From Betaproteobacteria bacterium (GTDB taxonomy: Bacteria; Pseudomonadota; Gammaproteobacteria; Burkholderiales; Methylophilaceae), in contig VGHQ01000003.1 in NCBI GenBank assembly GCA_016868195.1, positions 85,637 to 149,636 of the forward strand: DNA of 64,000 nucleotides, written 5' to 3'. The first letter of the stretch is position 1; the number at the start of each line of letters is the position of its first letter. The translations under genes were made by a program, and so were the position numbers. The notes below the pieces were generated by a model, which ran no database searches, was not told the origin of the DNA, and saw only the letters and a program-made list of their open reading frames with translations. Positions 36,450 to 45,783 of this stretch are shown here, piece after piece.

Positions 36450-36465
36450 ATTGAAATATTGGAAA

Positions 36466-36491
36466 TAAGATTTATTAAAAAATAAATCTTA
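36466..36491 (-). terminator. Inverted repeat at the end of the protease-TPR gene
   Basis: Perfect 11-base arms TAAGATTTATT and AATAAATCTTA with a four-base spacer, overlapping the stop codon of the upstream gene and lying 16 bases before the lipid operon start. Without a strong T run it may be a terminator or an operator for the operon. Confidence 0.45.
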
Positions 36492-37499
36492 CTTTATCTT
36501 ATCTAATTTATTCGAAATAACTTCTGCAAAACTTGTATTTAATTGATTGACCTTTTTTTGAATATTTTGTAGGGTCGCCAAATCTTTTTCGGATTCAGCT
36601 ATTTCAGCTAGTCCCATCATAGCATCCACATGCCTAGGGTTTATTTTCTCGGCTCTAGAAAATGCCTCTTTTGCAGCTTTGAGATCTTTTTTGCCTTGCT
36701 CAGCTAAACCTAAAAAATACCACGCATCAGATGAGTTAGACTCTTCTTTAATCCACAAATTTGAAATGGATTTAAGCGTATCCCATTCTTTATTTTGGTA
36801 AGGGATCACTACCTTCATAAAGTTGGGTTTTTGTTCAAAAGGTAAGGCCCAAAATGGTACGTCCATAGTTTTAAGAGACTGAGTATCCGGCTGACTCATT
36901 AAATGTTTAATCCATTCAACTGGCAAGCTATAAAAAAACCCTTGGGGTCCAGGACTTTTGAATGTTGTAATGCCGACTAAATTATATTTTTCATCAAATA
37001 ATCCGCCGCCACTTGAACCCAATGAAAATGCTGCATCAGATCTGATGATGACACTGTTATCCAAACGATGGATCGCTTTTACTGATCCATATGAGGGTTG
37101 AGGCACATTGCTTCCGTTCGGGAAGCTCACGCTAAAGACATCTTCTTCATACTGCAGTGTGTTGCTGTCTCTTAATGGAAAAGGTTTGAAGGGAAGCTCT
37201 TCAAATTTTAATAAACATAAATCATGTTTCCAATCAGCTTTAAAGCCAATCGGTTTATAGGTGTCATCAAATTTGGAAATATTGGCCCCTAAAGTATTCG
37301 CAATCACATGGCAGTCTGTAGCCACATACTCTTTACTCACCACCACACCTGAACCGGTGCCTGAAGATCCGTCTGGCAAATCGACATTGACTGACACTAT
37401 GGAGTTATTAAGCTCTAATAGTTTTTCGAAGGATGGAAGCGCTACTGCTTGGCTCGTGATGAGCAACAAAAATAAACTTATAGCTTTTTTCATAGTCAA
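36489..37499 (-). CDS. Exported trypsin-like serine protease with TPR tail
   Basis: A 336 aa protein with a signal peptide (cleavage after AVA near residue 20). The protease domain has the triad His (ATDCHVIA), Asp (KHDLCLLKF) and Ser (GSSGGGLFDE), as in HtrA-like S1 proteases. There is no PDZ domain. Instead, residues about 235-320 form tetratricopeptide repeats (AWYFLGLAEQGKKDLKAAKE). Probably a periplasmic protein-processing or quality-control enzyme. Confidence 0.88.
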   Translation of the reverse strand: MTMKKAISLFLLLITSQAVALPSFEKLLELNNSIVSVNVDLPDGSSGTGSGVVVSKEYVATDCHVIANTLGANISKFDDTYKPIGFKADWKHDLCLLKFEELPFKPFPLRDSNTLQYEEDVFSVSFPNGSNVPQPSYGSVKAIHRLDNSVIIRSDAAFSLGSSGGGLFDEKYNLVGITTFKSPGPQGFFYSLPVEWIKHLMSQPDTQSLKTMDVPFWALPFEQKPNFMKVVIPYQNKEWDTLKSISNLWIKEESNSSDAWYFLGLAEQGKKDLKAAKEAFSRAEKINPRHVDAMMGLAEIAESEKDLATLQNIQKKVNQLNTSFAEVISNKLDKIK

Positions 37500-37547
37500 T
37501 ACGACTTAACTATATCAATATCGTTCATAACAGCACTATAAAAAATC

Positions 37548-37904
37548 ATGAAAAATGTCCTTGGAACCAAATTAGAAATCTGTAACCTCAACCCTATCAC
37601 AGGATTTACTAGAAATGGGTGCTGTGAAACAGGCCCTCAAGATATTGGCCAGCATACGGTATGTGCTGAAGTTACCCAAGAATTTCTTCAATTCTCCAAA
37701 ATGCAAGGCAACGACTTAATGACGCCAAGACCTGAATTTGAATTTGTAGGTCTGAAACCTGGTGATCGATGGTGTTTATGCGCCAGTCGATGGCTTGAAG
37801 CTTTAGAAGAAGGTGTTGCACCACCCGTGATTTTAGAAGCAACCCACGAAAAAGCTTTGGATTTGATTAATCTTGCAGAGCTCAAATATCATCAATTAAG
37901 GTAG
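37548..37904 (+). CDS. DUF2237 family protein
   Basis: A 118 aa protein matching DUF2237: GTKLEICNLNPITGFTRNG, a QDIGQHTVCAEVTQEFLQF segment and a C-terminal PGDRWCLCASRWLEA. The conserved cysteines and Arg/Trp suggest an enzyme, but no function is known. Three bases separate it from the PCD-like gene downstream, so the two are co-transcribed. Confidence 0.88.
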   Translation: MKNVLGTKLEICNLNPITGFTRNGCCETGPQDIGQHTVCAEVTQEFLQFSKMQGNDLMTPRPEFEFVGLKPGDRWCLCASRWLEALEEGVAPPVILEATHEKALDLINLAELKYHQLR

Positions 37905-37907
37905 CCT

Positions 37908-38192
37908 ATGGCTTATAACGCAAAAGAAATAGAAGAAAAATTAAAACGTAGATGTACTACTTGGTCTTATATCTTTCCCTCTATTGAAAAGAAATTTTCA
38001 ACTGCGGATTTTGATGAATCTATTCGGATTGCAAATGAAATTGCAAAAATTGCTAATCAATTAAATCATCATCCAGAGTTAATTTTTAGACATAACGCTC
38101 TCATCATTAAAACTCATACGCACGATGCATCAGGCATTACAGATAAGGACTTTGAGTTAGCCGAGCATATAGATCGGTTACTCTCAACTTAA
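37908..38192 (+). CDS. Pterin-4a-carbinolamine dehydratase-like protein
   Basis: A 94 aa protein of the PhhB/PCD fold. The typical HHPE motif is present in NQLNHHPELIF, followed by IIKTHTHDASGITDKDFELA. No phenylalanine hydroxylase is visible, so it may act on another pterin. Methylotrophs rely on tetrahydromethanopterin, but a link is speculation. Its stop overlaps that of the convergent peroxiredoxin gene by four bases. Confidence 0.85.
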   Translation: MAYNAKEIEEKLKRRCTTWSYIFPSIEKKFSTADFDESIRIANEIAKIANQLNHHPELIFRHNALIIKTHTHDASGITDKDFELAEHIDRLLST

Positions 38193-38728
38193 ATTGACTC
38201 TTTAAGCTTTTTTAGATCCTCAATAATTTCTTGGCTATGTTTAGATGTGTCTACGCTATGATAAATTTTAGCAATCTTACCTTCCGGGTTAATTAAGTAT
38301 GTATATCTTTTAGCTAGTTTGATTATTAAGAAATTATTCAACGCACCGTATCGATCTGCAACCTCTCCTGAAGCATCTGATAAAAGAGGAAAAGGTAAAT
38401 TATATTTTTCTGCAAATTTCCGATGAGAAAAGCTATCATCGACACTGATACCCACGACTTTAGCGCCTAAAGCCTCTAGAGTTTTAAAATCGTCTCTAAA
38501 CTGACATGCTTCCTTTGTACATCCAGGGGTATCATCTTTAGGGTAAAAATAAAGAACAGCCCATTTACCTTTATAGTCATTTAGGCTGATTTGATTGTCT
38601 TGGCTATCTGGTAGCGTAAAACTTGGTGCATCATCACCTATTTTTAGAATCGGTGCTGCCATGACATTCACTCTAAATAAATAAAATGCTATAGCGAAGC
38701 TAATTAAGATAAATATTTTCAAAATCAA
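38189..38728 (-). CDS. BCP-type peroxiredoxin, probably membrane-anchored or exported
   Basis: A second BCP paralogue, with both catalytic cysteines five residues apart (DDTPGCTKEACQFRD). The frame is open back to an ATG at 38836, but that portion overlaps the neighbouring gene and looks unlike protein. I chose the TTG at 38728, which gives a hydrophobic stretch (IFILISFAIAFYLF) ending in VMAAP, a plausible signal peptide or anchor. An ATG at 38662 would instead give a 157 aa cytoplasmic protein of normal BCP length. The location is therefore uncertain. Confidence 0.8.
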   Translation of the reverse strand: MILKIFILISFAIAFYLFRVNVMAAPILKIGDDAPSFTLPDSQDNQISLNDYKGKWAVLYFYPKDDTPGCTKEACQFRDDFKTLEALGAKVVGISVDDSFSHRKFAEKYNLPFPLLSDASGEVADRYGALNNFLIIKLAKRYTYLINPEGKIAKIYHSVDTSKHSQEIIEDLKKLKESI

Positions 38729-38732
38729 GTGA

Positions 38733-38993
38733 CTATACTGGCGGCGCTGCAGGTGCTTTTCTGCCTGGCGCTGCTGGTGGTGTGTAGCCTGCGATGCGGC
38801 ATTGAATGCCCTCGATAAGTTTACCTTTGGCACCATGCTGAATGATGGTACATGTTTGAATAAGATTCTTACTTTGAAGTTCTGAAATCGTTTTTCTTAA
38901 TTCTTTTAAATCAATACCTGTGTCTTTGACAATTTCGTAATCGATCTTTTGTCCGTGTTTTTGTAAATATTTTAATACCACTTCTTTTGTCAT
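38733..38993 (-). CDS. Small winged-helix-like protein with Ala/Pro tail
   Basis: An 86 aa protein. Residues 1-65 look like a winged helix (VLKYLQKHGQKIDYEIVKDTG, then LRKTISELQSKNLIQ). The last 17 residues are rich in Ala, Pro and Lys/Arg (TPPAAPGRKAPAAPPV). It has a clear ribosome-binding site (AGGAAGG). Probably a DNA-binding regulator, but I recognise no named family. It lies between the tRNA and the peroxiredoxin gene, five bases from the latter. Confidence 0.7.
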   Translation of the reverse strand: MTKEVVLKYLQKHGQKIDYEIVKDTGIDLKELRKTISELQSKNLIQTCTIIQHGAKGKLIEGIQCRIAGYTPPAAPGRKAPAAPPV

Positions 38994-39018
38994 GTTATTA
39001 CCTTCCTTTTACTAAATT

Positions 39019-39095
39019 TGGTGGGCCCACCTGGACTTGAACCAGGGACCAAAGGATTATGAGTCCTCTGCTCTAACCAACTGAGCTATAGGCCC
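39019..39095 (-). tRNA. tRNA with CAU anticodon, probably tRNA-Ile2 (lysidine type)
   Basis: A 77-nt cloverleaf on the minus strand. The acceptor stem GGGCCTA pairs with TGGGCCC, D arm AGCTCAGTTGGTTAGAGC, anticodon loop CTCATAA, T arm CTGGTTCAAGTCCAG, and CCA is encoded. The CAU anticodon could be elongator Met or lysidine-modified Ile2. The body is closer to E. coli tRNA-Ile2 (GACTCATAATC, TTGGTC, GGTTCAAGTCC) than to tRNA-Met. Located between rpoD and the winged-helix gene. Confidence 0.9.
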
Positions 39096-39109
39096 TCTGA
39101 TAGATTGGT

Positions 39110-41050
39110 TTATTCTTTTCCGTTTTCTAAAAAGCTACGTAATCTCTCTGAGCGTGTTGGATGTCTTAATTTTCTTAACGCTTTCGCTTCAATTTGTCGA
39201 ATACGTTCACGTGTCACATCAAACTGTTTACCTACCTCTTCTAAAGTATGGTCTGTATTCATCTCAATGCCAAAACGCATACGTAAAACTTTCGCCTCAC
39301 GCGGTGTAAGTGACTCTAAAATTTCTGCCGTCACATCACGAAGAGACCCATACACAGACGCATCAATCGGTGTCAATGTCGCAGCATCTTCAATAAAGTC
39401 GCCAAGATGAGAATCTTCATCATCGCCAATCGGGGTTTCCATCGAAATAGGCTCTTTAGAAATTTTTAAAATCTTACGAATCTTGTCTTCCGGCATTTCC
39501 ATTTTTTCAGCGAGCACGGATGGATCAGGTTCAGCACCTGTCGATTGCAAAATTTGTCGTGAAATACGATTCATCTTATTAATCGTTTCAATCATATGGA
39601 CTGGAATACGAATAGTTCTTGCTTGGTCAGCAATCGAACGTGTGATTGCCTGGCGAATCCACCAAGTCGCGTACGTTGAAAATTTATATCCACGACGGTA
39701 TTCAAATTTATCCACCGCTTTCATCAAACCGATGTTTCCTTCCTGAATGAGATCCAAGAATTGAAGGCCGCGGTTGGTATATTTTTTTGCGATCGAAATC
39801 ACAAGACGTAAGTTAGCTTCGATCATTTCACGTTTTGCACGGCGCGCTCTCGCTTCACCTGTCGTCATTTGCTTATTTATTTCTTTTAAATCCTTAATCG
39901 ACAAACCTGCTTCTTTTTCAATTGCAATCAATTGATCTTGCCGGTCTAAGATCGAGTGTTTAAAACGTTCAAGTTTTGCGTTGTAAGGCTTATCGTGTCT
40001 GAGTTCATCCGTTAGCCAATGAAGGTTGGTTTCATTACCTGGAAAACTCTTAATAAAATGCGTACGAGGCATACCTGATTTCTCGACACAGAAATCCATT
40101 AATTTTCTTTCGTGCGTTCTAATTTCATTGACACGATCTCTCACAGAGTCACAAAGTGCTTCGACTTGTTTTGCTGAGAATCTAAATTCCATCAATTCTT
40201 TTAAAACAGATTCATGGAGTTTTTTATATGCAGGATCGTCAATGCCTTTTTTAAGACGAATATCATTCATCTTCTGATTGGTTTTTCGAATCGCAGCAAA
40301 ACGTGTTAAGACTTCTTCACGTAATTTTACAAGTGCTTCAGCTGAGATGGCAGCAGCTTTAGCGCCATCTGCATCATCGTCTTCTTCTTCATCAATATCT
40401 TCTTCGACTTCTTCTTCAACATCAGCTGCCACTATCGGCGCTTCGACTTCGACATCGATTAAACCATCGACCACTTCGTCGACGATCAATTCATTCGATT
40501 CAACTTTATCGACCATCGCAAGCAGTTCAGTAATCGTTGTAGGGCACGCGGCAATTGCTTGCACCATATGTTTTAAGCCATCTTCAATACGTTTTGCAAT
40601 TTCGATTTCGCCTTCGCGCGTTAATAGATCGACGGTTCCCATTTCGCGCATGTACATGCGCACAGGGTCTGTCGTTCTACCAAACTCAGAATCTACAGTG
40701 GCAAGGGCTTGCTCAGCTTCTTCAGCGGCCTCTTCGTCCGTCACAGGGGGCGGCACATCAGCCATAAGAAGGGCTTCTGCGTCAGGGGCTTGTTCGTAGA
40801 CCATAATCCCCATATCGTTGATCATGCTGACAATGCCTTCGATTTGTTCGGACTCTTGAATTTCGTCAGGCAAGTGGTCGTTAATTTCAGCGAAAGTGAG
40901 ATAGCCTCGCTCTTTACCAAGAACGATTAACGATTTAAGACGAGTACGTCGCTCTTCGACATACTTTGGATTTGCATCATTCGCATTTCCATAGAAATCT
41001 TTCATTTTGGGGTTCTTTTTTTGCGACGGGTCTTTTTTTGGTCTGGCCAT
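39110..41050 (-). CDS. rpoD: RNA polymerase primary sigma factor RpoD
   Basis: A 646 aa sigma-70. It has region 1.1 at the N-terminus, an acidic non-conserved region ([14 protein letters not shown] at about 215), the core motif [25 protein letters not shown] shortened here, region 2.4 [20 protein letters not shown] and region 4.2 [18 protein letters not shown]. The gene order dnaG-rpoD follows the classic macromolecular synthesis operon, but it also has its own predicted promoter. Confidence 0.98.
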   Translation of the reverse strand: MARPKKDPSQKKNPKMKDFYGNANDANPKYVEERRTRLKSLIVLGKERGYLTFAEINDHLPDEIQESEQIEGIVSMINDMGIMVYEQAPDAEALLMADVPPPVTDEEAAEEAEQALATVDSEFGRTTDPVRMYMREMGTVDLLTREGEIEIAKRIEDGLKHMVQAIAACPTTITELLAMVDKVESNELIVDEVVDGLIDVEVEAPIVAADVEEEVEEDIDEEEDDDADGAKAAAISAEALVKLREEVLTRFAAIRKTNQKMNDIRLKKGIDDPAYKKLHESVLKELMEFRFSAKQVEALCDSVRDRVNEIRTHERKLMDFCVEKSGMPRTHFIKSFPGNETNLHWLTDELRHDKPYNAKLERFKHSILDRQDQLIAIEKEAGLSIKDLKEINKQMTTGEARARRAKREMIEANLRLVISIAKKYTNRGLQFLDLIQEGNIGLMKAVDKFEYRRGYKFSTYATWWIRQAITRSIADQARTIRIPVHMIETINKMNRISRQILQSTGAEPDPSVLAEKMEMPEDKIRKILKISKEPISMETPIGDDEDSHLGDFIEDAATLTPIDASVYGSLRDVTAEILESLTPREAKVLRMRFGIEMNTDHTLEEVGKQFDVTRERIRQIEAKALRKLRHPTRSERLRSFLENGKE

Positions 41051-41122
41051 GCTCTACCTCTTCTTGTTAGGGCTTATTTTGCCTTATAAATCAACAAAAT
41101 ATAAATTAACGCGTAACCTTTA

Positions 41123-41151
41123 AGTCTACCAAAAATGCCCTTTTTGGTCAA
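41123..41151 (-). promoter_or_regulatory. Predicted rpoD promoter with embedded inverted repeat
   Basis: On the minus strand TTGACC (41146-41151) and TAGACT (41123-41128) are 17 bases apart. The spacer contains most of a perfect 8-base inverted repeat ACCAAAAA/TTTTTGGT (41128-41148), so a repressor could bind across the promoter. Confidence 0.5.
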
Positions 41152-41159
41152 TGAAAGGC

Positions 41160-42911
41160 TCAAGTTTTAGGGGGTGTTTTAGGTCTTTGCGTGAGGGTTT
41201 TAAGGTGCGCTTTTTCTTCATCAGTTAAGCTACTTAAAGGCTTATCTTTCAAAGCACTAAAATGGGCTTTGGTTTTAGAGGCTTCCGCCTGCTCTCGTAA
41301 TGTTTTCCTAGCCCCCTCAATTTCAGACTCAAAATGGATCTGATCATCAAAATAAGTCAATTCTTCATGCACCAAATCCATGATGACACTATTCACCTGG
41401 GCTTTTAGACCATGAAGGATGGAAGAAGGTTTCAATTCGGGTTGATTTAAAGCAAGTGCTAAGACTTTTTTAAGTAAATCGTCTTCAAAAGTATCGCTTT
41501 GGGCCAAAGTCAAATCCTCCGTGATAGCAAGCTGAGGCTTTAAAATAAGCAGCAAGATAAATTTACGTTTCACTGAAGAAGGAAGTTTACCCTTCGTTTT
41601 GATATTCGTTTTATTGTTTTGCACTTGAGGTTGTGCCACATAAAGTAATTGATCTATTTCTTTATCGTTCAAATGAAGTAATTCTGCAAAACGCTTACGT
41701 AAAAATAAGCTTAATTTAGGTGCGGTGATTTCTTTTAAAATCGGTTCTGCTTCATTAAGAAATTTCACTTTATCTTCTTGAGTGGCTAATTGATTTTTTT
41801 CAGTTAGGTGTTGCACTAAATATTGTGATAGTGGCATTGCATCTTGCATCATCGATTCAAAAGCTTCTTTGCTATGCGCTCTGATAAAGCTATCGGGATC
41901 ATGCTCTTCAGGTAAAAATAAAAATTTCAAAACCACTTTATCGTTCAAACTTGGAAGCGCATTCATCATGGCACGCCATGCTGCAACTTTGCCTGCATTA
42001 TCGCCGTCAAAACAAAAGATGATCGTATCGGTTTGACGCATTAATTTTTTAATGTGAAATGCAGATGTGGCAGTGCCTAATGTTGCAACCGAATTCATGA
42101 CACCAAATTGCGCAAGACCTACCACATCCATATAGCCCTCAACGACAAGCACACAACCTTTTTCACGAATAGATCGACGTGCTGCAAAAAGTCCATAGAG
42201 CTCTTGGCTCTTTTGAAAAAGTGGGGTTTCAGGTGAGTTGTAATATTTAGGGGTATCTTCAGGATTAATGACACGCCCACCAAAGCCAATAATTTCACCC
42301 TTCATATTATGAATCGGGAACATAATGCGATCACGGAAACGATCATAGCGCTTACCTTGATCATTCTTTAACACAAGTCCTGCTATATTCAGCGCTTCGT
42401 CATCATATTTTTTAAAGGCGCTTTCTAAATTTTGCCAACCTTCAGGTGCGTAACCCAATTGAAATGTTTTAGCAATTTGTCCTGTAAGCCCACGTTTTTT
42501 CAAATACTCAATCGCGCGTTCTGATTTTTTTAAAGCACCTTGGTAATACTGAGAAGCCATTTGTAATGCCTCACCTAAAGCTAAATTTTTTTCTTTGACT
42601 TCAGGTGAAATTTTTTGTGTATCTTGTGGGACAGTTAAGCCCACTGACTTAGCAAGATCTTCCACCGCATCCACAAAACTCATGCCTTGATATTCAATGA
42701 GAAAACTTAAAGCAGATCCATGTGCACCACATCCAAAGCAATGGTAAAACTGTTTAGAAGGGCTTACTGTAAATGAAGGTGACTTCTCTTGATGAAAGGG
42801 ACAGCAAGCAACATAATTACTGCCTGCTTTTTTTAAAGGCACACTTTTATCAATCACATCGATCACATCGACGCGATTTAAAAGTTCTTGGATGAATGAC
42901 TCTGGAATCAT
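41160..42911 (-). CDS. dnaG: DNA primase
   Basis: A 583 aa replication primase. It has the N-terminal zinc domain (CPFHQEKSPSF...FYHCFGCGAHG), the catalytic TOPRIM core (VVEGYMDVVGLAQFG and FCFDGDNAGKVAAWRA) and a C-terminal helicase-interacting region. The extreme C-terminus is Lys/Pro-rich (TQRPKTPPKT). Lies between rpoD and yqeY in the macromolecular synthesis order. Confidence 0.97.
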   Translation of the reverse strand: MIPESFIQELLNRVDVIDVIDKSVPLKKAGSNYVACCPFHQEKSPSFTVSPSKQFYHCFGCGAHGSALSFLIEYQGMSFVDAVEDLAKSVGLTVPQDTQKISPEVKEKNLALGEALQMASQYYQGALKKSERAIEYLKKRGLTGQIAKTFQLGYAPEGWQNLESAFKKYDDEALNIAGLVLKNDQGKRYDRFRDRIMFPIHNMKGEIIGFGGRVINPEDTPKYYNSPETPLFQKSQELYGLFAARRSIREKGCVLVVEGYMDVVGLAQFGVMNSVATLGTATSAFHIKKLMRQTDTIIFCFDGDNAGKVAAWRAMMNALPSLNDKVVLKFLFLPEEHDPDSFIRAHSKEAFESMMQDAMPLSQYLVQHLTEKNQLATQEDKVKFLNEAEPILKEITAPKLSLFLRKRFAELLHLNDKEIDQLLYVAQPQVQNNKTNIKTKGKLPSSVKRKFILLLILKPQLAITEDLTLAQSDTFEDDLLKKVLALALNQPELKPSSILHGLKAQVNSVIMDLVHEELTYFDDQIHFESEIEGARKTLREQAEASKTKAHFSALKDKPLSSLTDEEKAHLKTLTQRPKTPPKT

Positions 42912-42930
42912 ATGCGTTTAATCATAGCTT

Positions 42931-42958
42931 AAAAATAAAAAGGAGCCTTAAGCTCCTT
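42931..42958 (-). terminator. Rho-independent terminator downstream of yqeY
   Basis: AAGGAGC and GCTCCTT with a five-base loop, then TTTTTATTTTT in the minus direction. It separates rpsU-yqeY from dnaG. Confidence 0.75.
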
Positions 42959-42989
42959 CATCATTTTTTTAAATTTTTATATTGAGTTC

Positions 42990-43433
42990 TTAACCGAGTT
43001 TTTGTTTGATGAGCGCAGATAATTTACCCATATCTGCTCGACCCACGACTTGGGGTTTTACAATCGCCATCACTTGACCCATCTCTTTAATACTTGTCGC
43101 ATGACTGGCTTTAATCGCAGCATCTAGAATGGCGCCCACTTCTTCATCAGTTAAAGCTTTCGGAAGATAACTTTGCAAAATTACCACTTCAGCTTTCTCA
43201 GCATCCGCTAAATCTTGCCTTGCTGCGGACTCATAAGCCTCAATGGAATCACGACGTTGTTTTAACATTTTTTCAATGACAACCATCACATCTTGATCGG
43301 TCAATTCAATGCGTTCATCGACTTCACGTTGTTTAATAGCTGCTTGAAGAAGTCTAATCGTGCCAAGGCGAACAACATCCTTAGCGCGCATAGCTTCTTT
43401 CATGTCCTCAGTAATTTTTACTTTCAAGGACAT
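42990..43433 (-). CDS. GatB/YqeY domain protein
   Basis: A 147 aa YqeY-family protein (MRAKDVVRLGTIRLLQAAIKQ shortened, and a C-terminal AIVKPQVVGRADMGKLSALIK), resembling the tail domain of GatB amidotransferase. It may bind tRNA. It sits nine bases after rpsU, the usual bacterial arrangement rpsU-yqeY-dnaG-rpoD. Confidence 0.93.
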   Translation of the reverse strand: MSLKVKITEDMKEAMRAKDVVRLGTIRLLQAAIKQREVDERIELTDQDVMVVIEKMLKQRRDSIEAYESAARQDLADAEKAEVVILQSYLPKALTDEEVGAILDAAIKASHATSIKEMGQVMAIVKPQVVGRADMGKLSALIKQKLG

Positions 43434-43442
43434 CTTAAAAAA

Positions 43443-43655
43443 TTAGAATAATTTTGGGGGGAGCATTTGATTGCGAAGACGACGGTACTGACGTTTCACT
43501 GCAGCAGCAGCTTTACGTTTACGTTCCCACGTTGGCTTCTCATAGAACTCACGCGCACGTAAGTCGTTAATAAGGCCGGTCTTCTCTATTAAGCGCTTGA
43601 AACGACGGAGTGCTACGTCGAATGGCTCGTTTTCTTTTACACGTACTGTTGACAT
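43443..43655 (-). CDS. rpsU: 30S ribosomal protein S21
   Basis: A 70 aa basic protein with the S21 signature [18 protein letters not shown] and [15 protein letters not shown]. First gene of the rpsU-yqeY unit. The 120-base gap to the divergent tsaD should hold both promoters. Confidence 0.97.
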   Translation of the reverse strand: MSTVRVKENEPFDVALRRFKRLIEKTGLINDLRAREFYEKPTWERKRKAAAAVKRQYRRLRNQMLPPKLF

Positions 43656-43775
43656 TAAACTCTCTTATTTTAAATAATGCGTTTTTGTGTGTGTTTTTCC
43701 AAATGGAATTTCGGAAAAGTTCGTTATTTTAATGCTAATCTATTCATATATCAATCTTTTTTGAGCCTTAAACCC

Positions 43776-44774
43776 ATGTTGGTCCTTGGTATTGAAACCT
43801 CCTGCGATGAGACTGGATTAGCCCTTTTTGACAGTGAAAAAGGCCTTTTAGATCATGTCCTTCATTCTCAGGTCAACCTTCATGAGGCTTACGGTGGCGT
43901 GGTCCCTGAATTGGCGTCTCGAGACCATATTAGGCTTATTTTGCCATTACTTGAAAGTCTTTTTAAGAATACGAGGCATAAAAAGGAGGATGTGGATGCA
44001 ATCGCTTACACCCAAGGACCGGGATTATCCGGGGCCTTGTTGGTCGGAAGTTCACTTGCTGAAGCTCTAGCTTTTTCGCTTCAAATTCCTACTATCCCGA
44101 TCCACCATTTAGAAGGACATTTATTAGCCCCATTGTTGGAAAAAAATGCACCCAACTTTCCTTTTCTAGCACTACTTGTTTCAGGGGGTCACACACAAAT
44201 TATTCATGTAAAAAAAATGGGTCTCTACGAAATTATTGGTGATACTTTAGATGATGCCGCAGGTGAGGCTTTTGATAAAACTGCCCAATTATTAGGCTTA
44301 GGGTATCCGGGTGGTTTAGCTCTATCTCTTCTCGCCGAAAAAGGAAAACCTCATTTTGACTTACCGAGACCTCTTATGCATAGCAAAGATTTAAATTTTA
44401 GTTTTAGTGGATTGAAAACAGCGGTTCTGCATCTTATTCGTGCGCAAGAAAATTTAACGGATGAAATTAAAGCAGATGTCGCATTTGCATTTCAAGAAGC
44501 AATCACCGATGTATTAACTAAAAAATGTCTTCATGCTTTAGATCAAACAGGTTTAAAAAAGCTTGTCGTATCTGGCGGTGTCGGGGCTAATAAACAATTA
44601 CGACAAAAGTTAGTCAATGAATTCACTCAAAAAAATTATGAAGTATTTTTTCCTCGCTTAGAGTTTTGTACAGACAATGGTGCCATGATTGCTTTTGCAG
44701 GTGCAATGCGATTAGAAACTTCTTTAAAGTGTGACCTTGGTTTTTCAGTCAAACCCAGATGGCAATTGGCTTAA
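43776..44774 (+). CDS. tsaD: tRNA N6-adenosine threonylcarbamoyltransferase TsaD
   Basis: Transfers the threonylcarbamoyl group to A37 of ANN-decoding tRNAs, with TsaB/TsaE. I set the start at the ATG at 43776 ([19 protein letters not shown]), the conserved family start, rather than 33 codons upstream. At 332 aa the length is normal. Metal-binding HxxxH is in [13 protein letters not shown] and the ATP-binding VSGGHTQII and [11 protein letters not shown] are present. Confidence 0.96.
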   Translation: MLVLGIETSCDETGLALFDSEKGLLDHVLHSQVNLHEAYGGVVPELASRDHIRLILPLLESLFKNTRHKKEDVDAIAYTQGPGLSGALLVGSSLAEALAFSLQIPTIPIHHLEGHLLAPLLEKNAPNFPFLALLVSGGHTQIIHVKKMGLYEIIGDTLDDAAGEAFDKTAQLLGLGYPGGLALSLLAEKGKPHFDLPRPLMHSKDLNFSFSGLKTAVLHLIRAQENLTDEIKADVAFAFQEAITDVLTKKCLHALDQTGLKKLVVSGGVGANKQLRQKLVNEFTQKNYEVFFPRLEFCTDNGAMIAFAGAMRLETSLKCDLGFSVKPRWQLA

Positions 44775-44777
44775 AAA

Positions 44778-45368
44778 CTATTTCTTACCTTTAAAACCTG
44801 ATTCAGTTCCATCAATTAAACGTTTAATATTTTCAATGTGCCGCAAAATTAAAATGAGCGCGATGATGGATGTTGCGATCAACTCATAAAAATCAATCTT
44901 ATAAAAAAAGCCGATTACAGGAGATAAACTTGCTGCAATAATGGCCGCCAGTGATGAATAACGCCAAATAAGAAATATACCAAACCATATGGCCAATACT
45001 ATAAGCCCCATGACCCACGAAAACATAAAGAGGATGCCTGCCGCTGTAGCAACGCCCTTGCCGCCTTTAAAGCCATAATAAATAGGAAAGACATGTCCTA
45101 TGAGGGTCGCAATTGCAATGAATCCCACTATATGGGATGGCAATTCAAAATATTGCGCTAAACCGACTGTTAAAGCACCTTTTAATGCATCACCTAAAAG
45201 AGTGAATAAAGCTGCTAATTTTTTTCCGGTTCGTAAAACATTCGTTGCGCCCAGATTTTTAGAACCGATAGTTCGAGGATCAGGCAGAGAAAAAATATGG
45301 CTGATGACAATACCGAATGAAATGGCACCGATGAGATAACTAAAAAGAAGGTAAATCACATTCATCAT
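44778..45368 (-). CDS. plsY: Glycerol-3-phosphate acyltransferase PlsY
   Basis: Membrane enzyme that acylates glycerol-3-phosphate with acyl-phosphate, the first step of phospholipid synthesis. The 196 aa protein has about five membrane helices and the conserved loops GSKNLGATNVLRTGKK and FKGGKGVATAAGI. It is convergent with tsaD (3-base gap) and divergent from folB. Confidence 0.96.
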   Translation of the reverse strand: MMNVIYLLFSYLIGAISFGIVISHIFSLPDPRTIGSKNLGATNVLRTGKKLAALFTLLGDALKGALTVGLAQYFELPSHIVGFIAIATLIGHVFPIYYGFKGGKGVATAAGILFMFSWVMGLIVLAIWFGIFLIWRYSSLAAIIAASLSPVIGFFYKIDFYELIATSIIALILILRHIENIKRLIDGTESGFKGKK

Positions 45369-45423
45369 TTGAAAATCACTTTATAATGAAAACTCTATTT
45401 TACAATTTTTTGAAGCACTCAAG

Positions 45424-45783
45424 ATGGCCTCACTTATTTTTATAGAAGAGATGAAAGTTGAAACCATTATCGGCGTCTCTGACTGGGAACGTGCACTTTC
45501 ACAAACACTGCTTATTGATCTTGAAATGACTTTACCTCAAATCACTTCAGCCAATTCTGATTTGATCACAGATACCATTGATTATGCCGTTGTTGCTGAA
45601 CGTATTAAATCGATCACATCAAATCATACATTTAAATTATTAGAGCCTTTAGCGTATCGCATCATTGAAATACTAGAAAAAGAATTCAAAGCTCCTTGGA
45701 TAAAGCTTAAAATTTCAAAACCTCAAATCCTGCCTCAAGTAAAAGCTGTGGGGGTAATTTTTGAAAAAGGTGTACGCGCTTAA
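45424..45783 (+). CDS. folB: Dihydroneopterin aldolase FolB
   Basis: A folate pathway enzyme splitting dihydroneopterin. The 119 aa protein has the family pattern FIEEMKVETIIGVSDWER, DTIDYAVVAERI and LKISKPQILPQ with the catalytic Lys. Its stop overlaps the convergent xerD stop by four bases. Confidence 0.94.
   Translation: MASLIFIEEMKVETIIGVSDWERALSQTLLIDLEMTLPQITSANSDLITDTIDYAVVAERIKSITSNHTFKLLEPLAYRIIEILEKEFKAPWIKLKISKPQILPQVKAVGVIFEKGVRA

Noticed and set aside
38729..38836. N-terminal extension of the second peroxiredoxin
   Set aside because: Overlaps the well-supported winged-helix gene in another frame, and the residues (HHQQRQAEKHLQRR) look like a frame shadow of its Ala/Pro tail.
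40278..40799. A 173-codon open frame antisense to rpoD
   Set aside because: Ser-rich low-complexity translation that mirrors the acidic region of rpoD on the other strand; no ribosome-binding site.
43677..43775. 33-codon N-terminal extension of TsaD
   Set aside because: The conserved TsaD start is [13 protein letters not shown], and the extension lies in the rpsU/tsaD promoter region.
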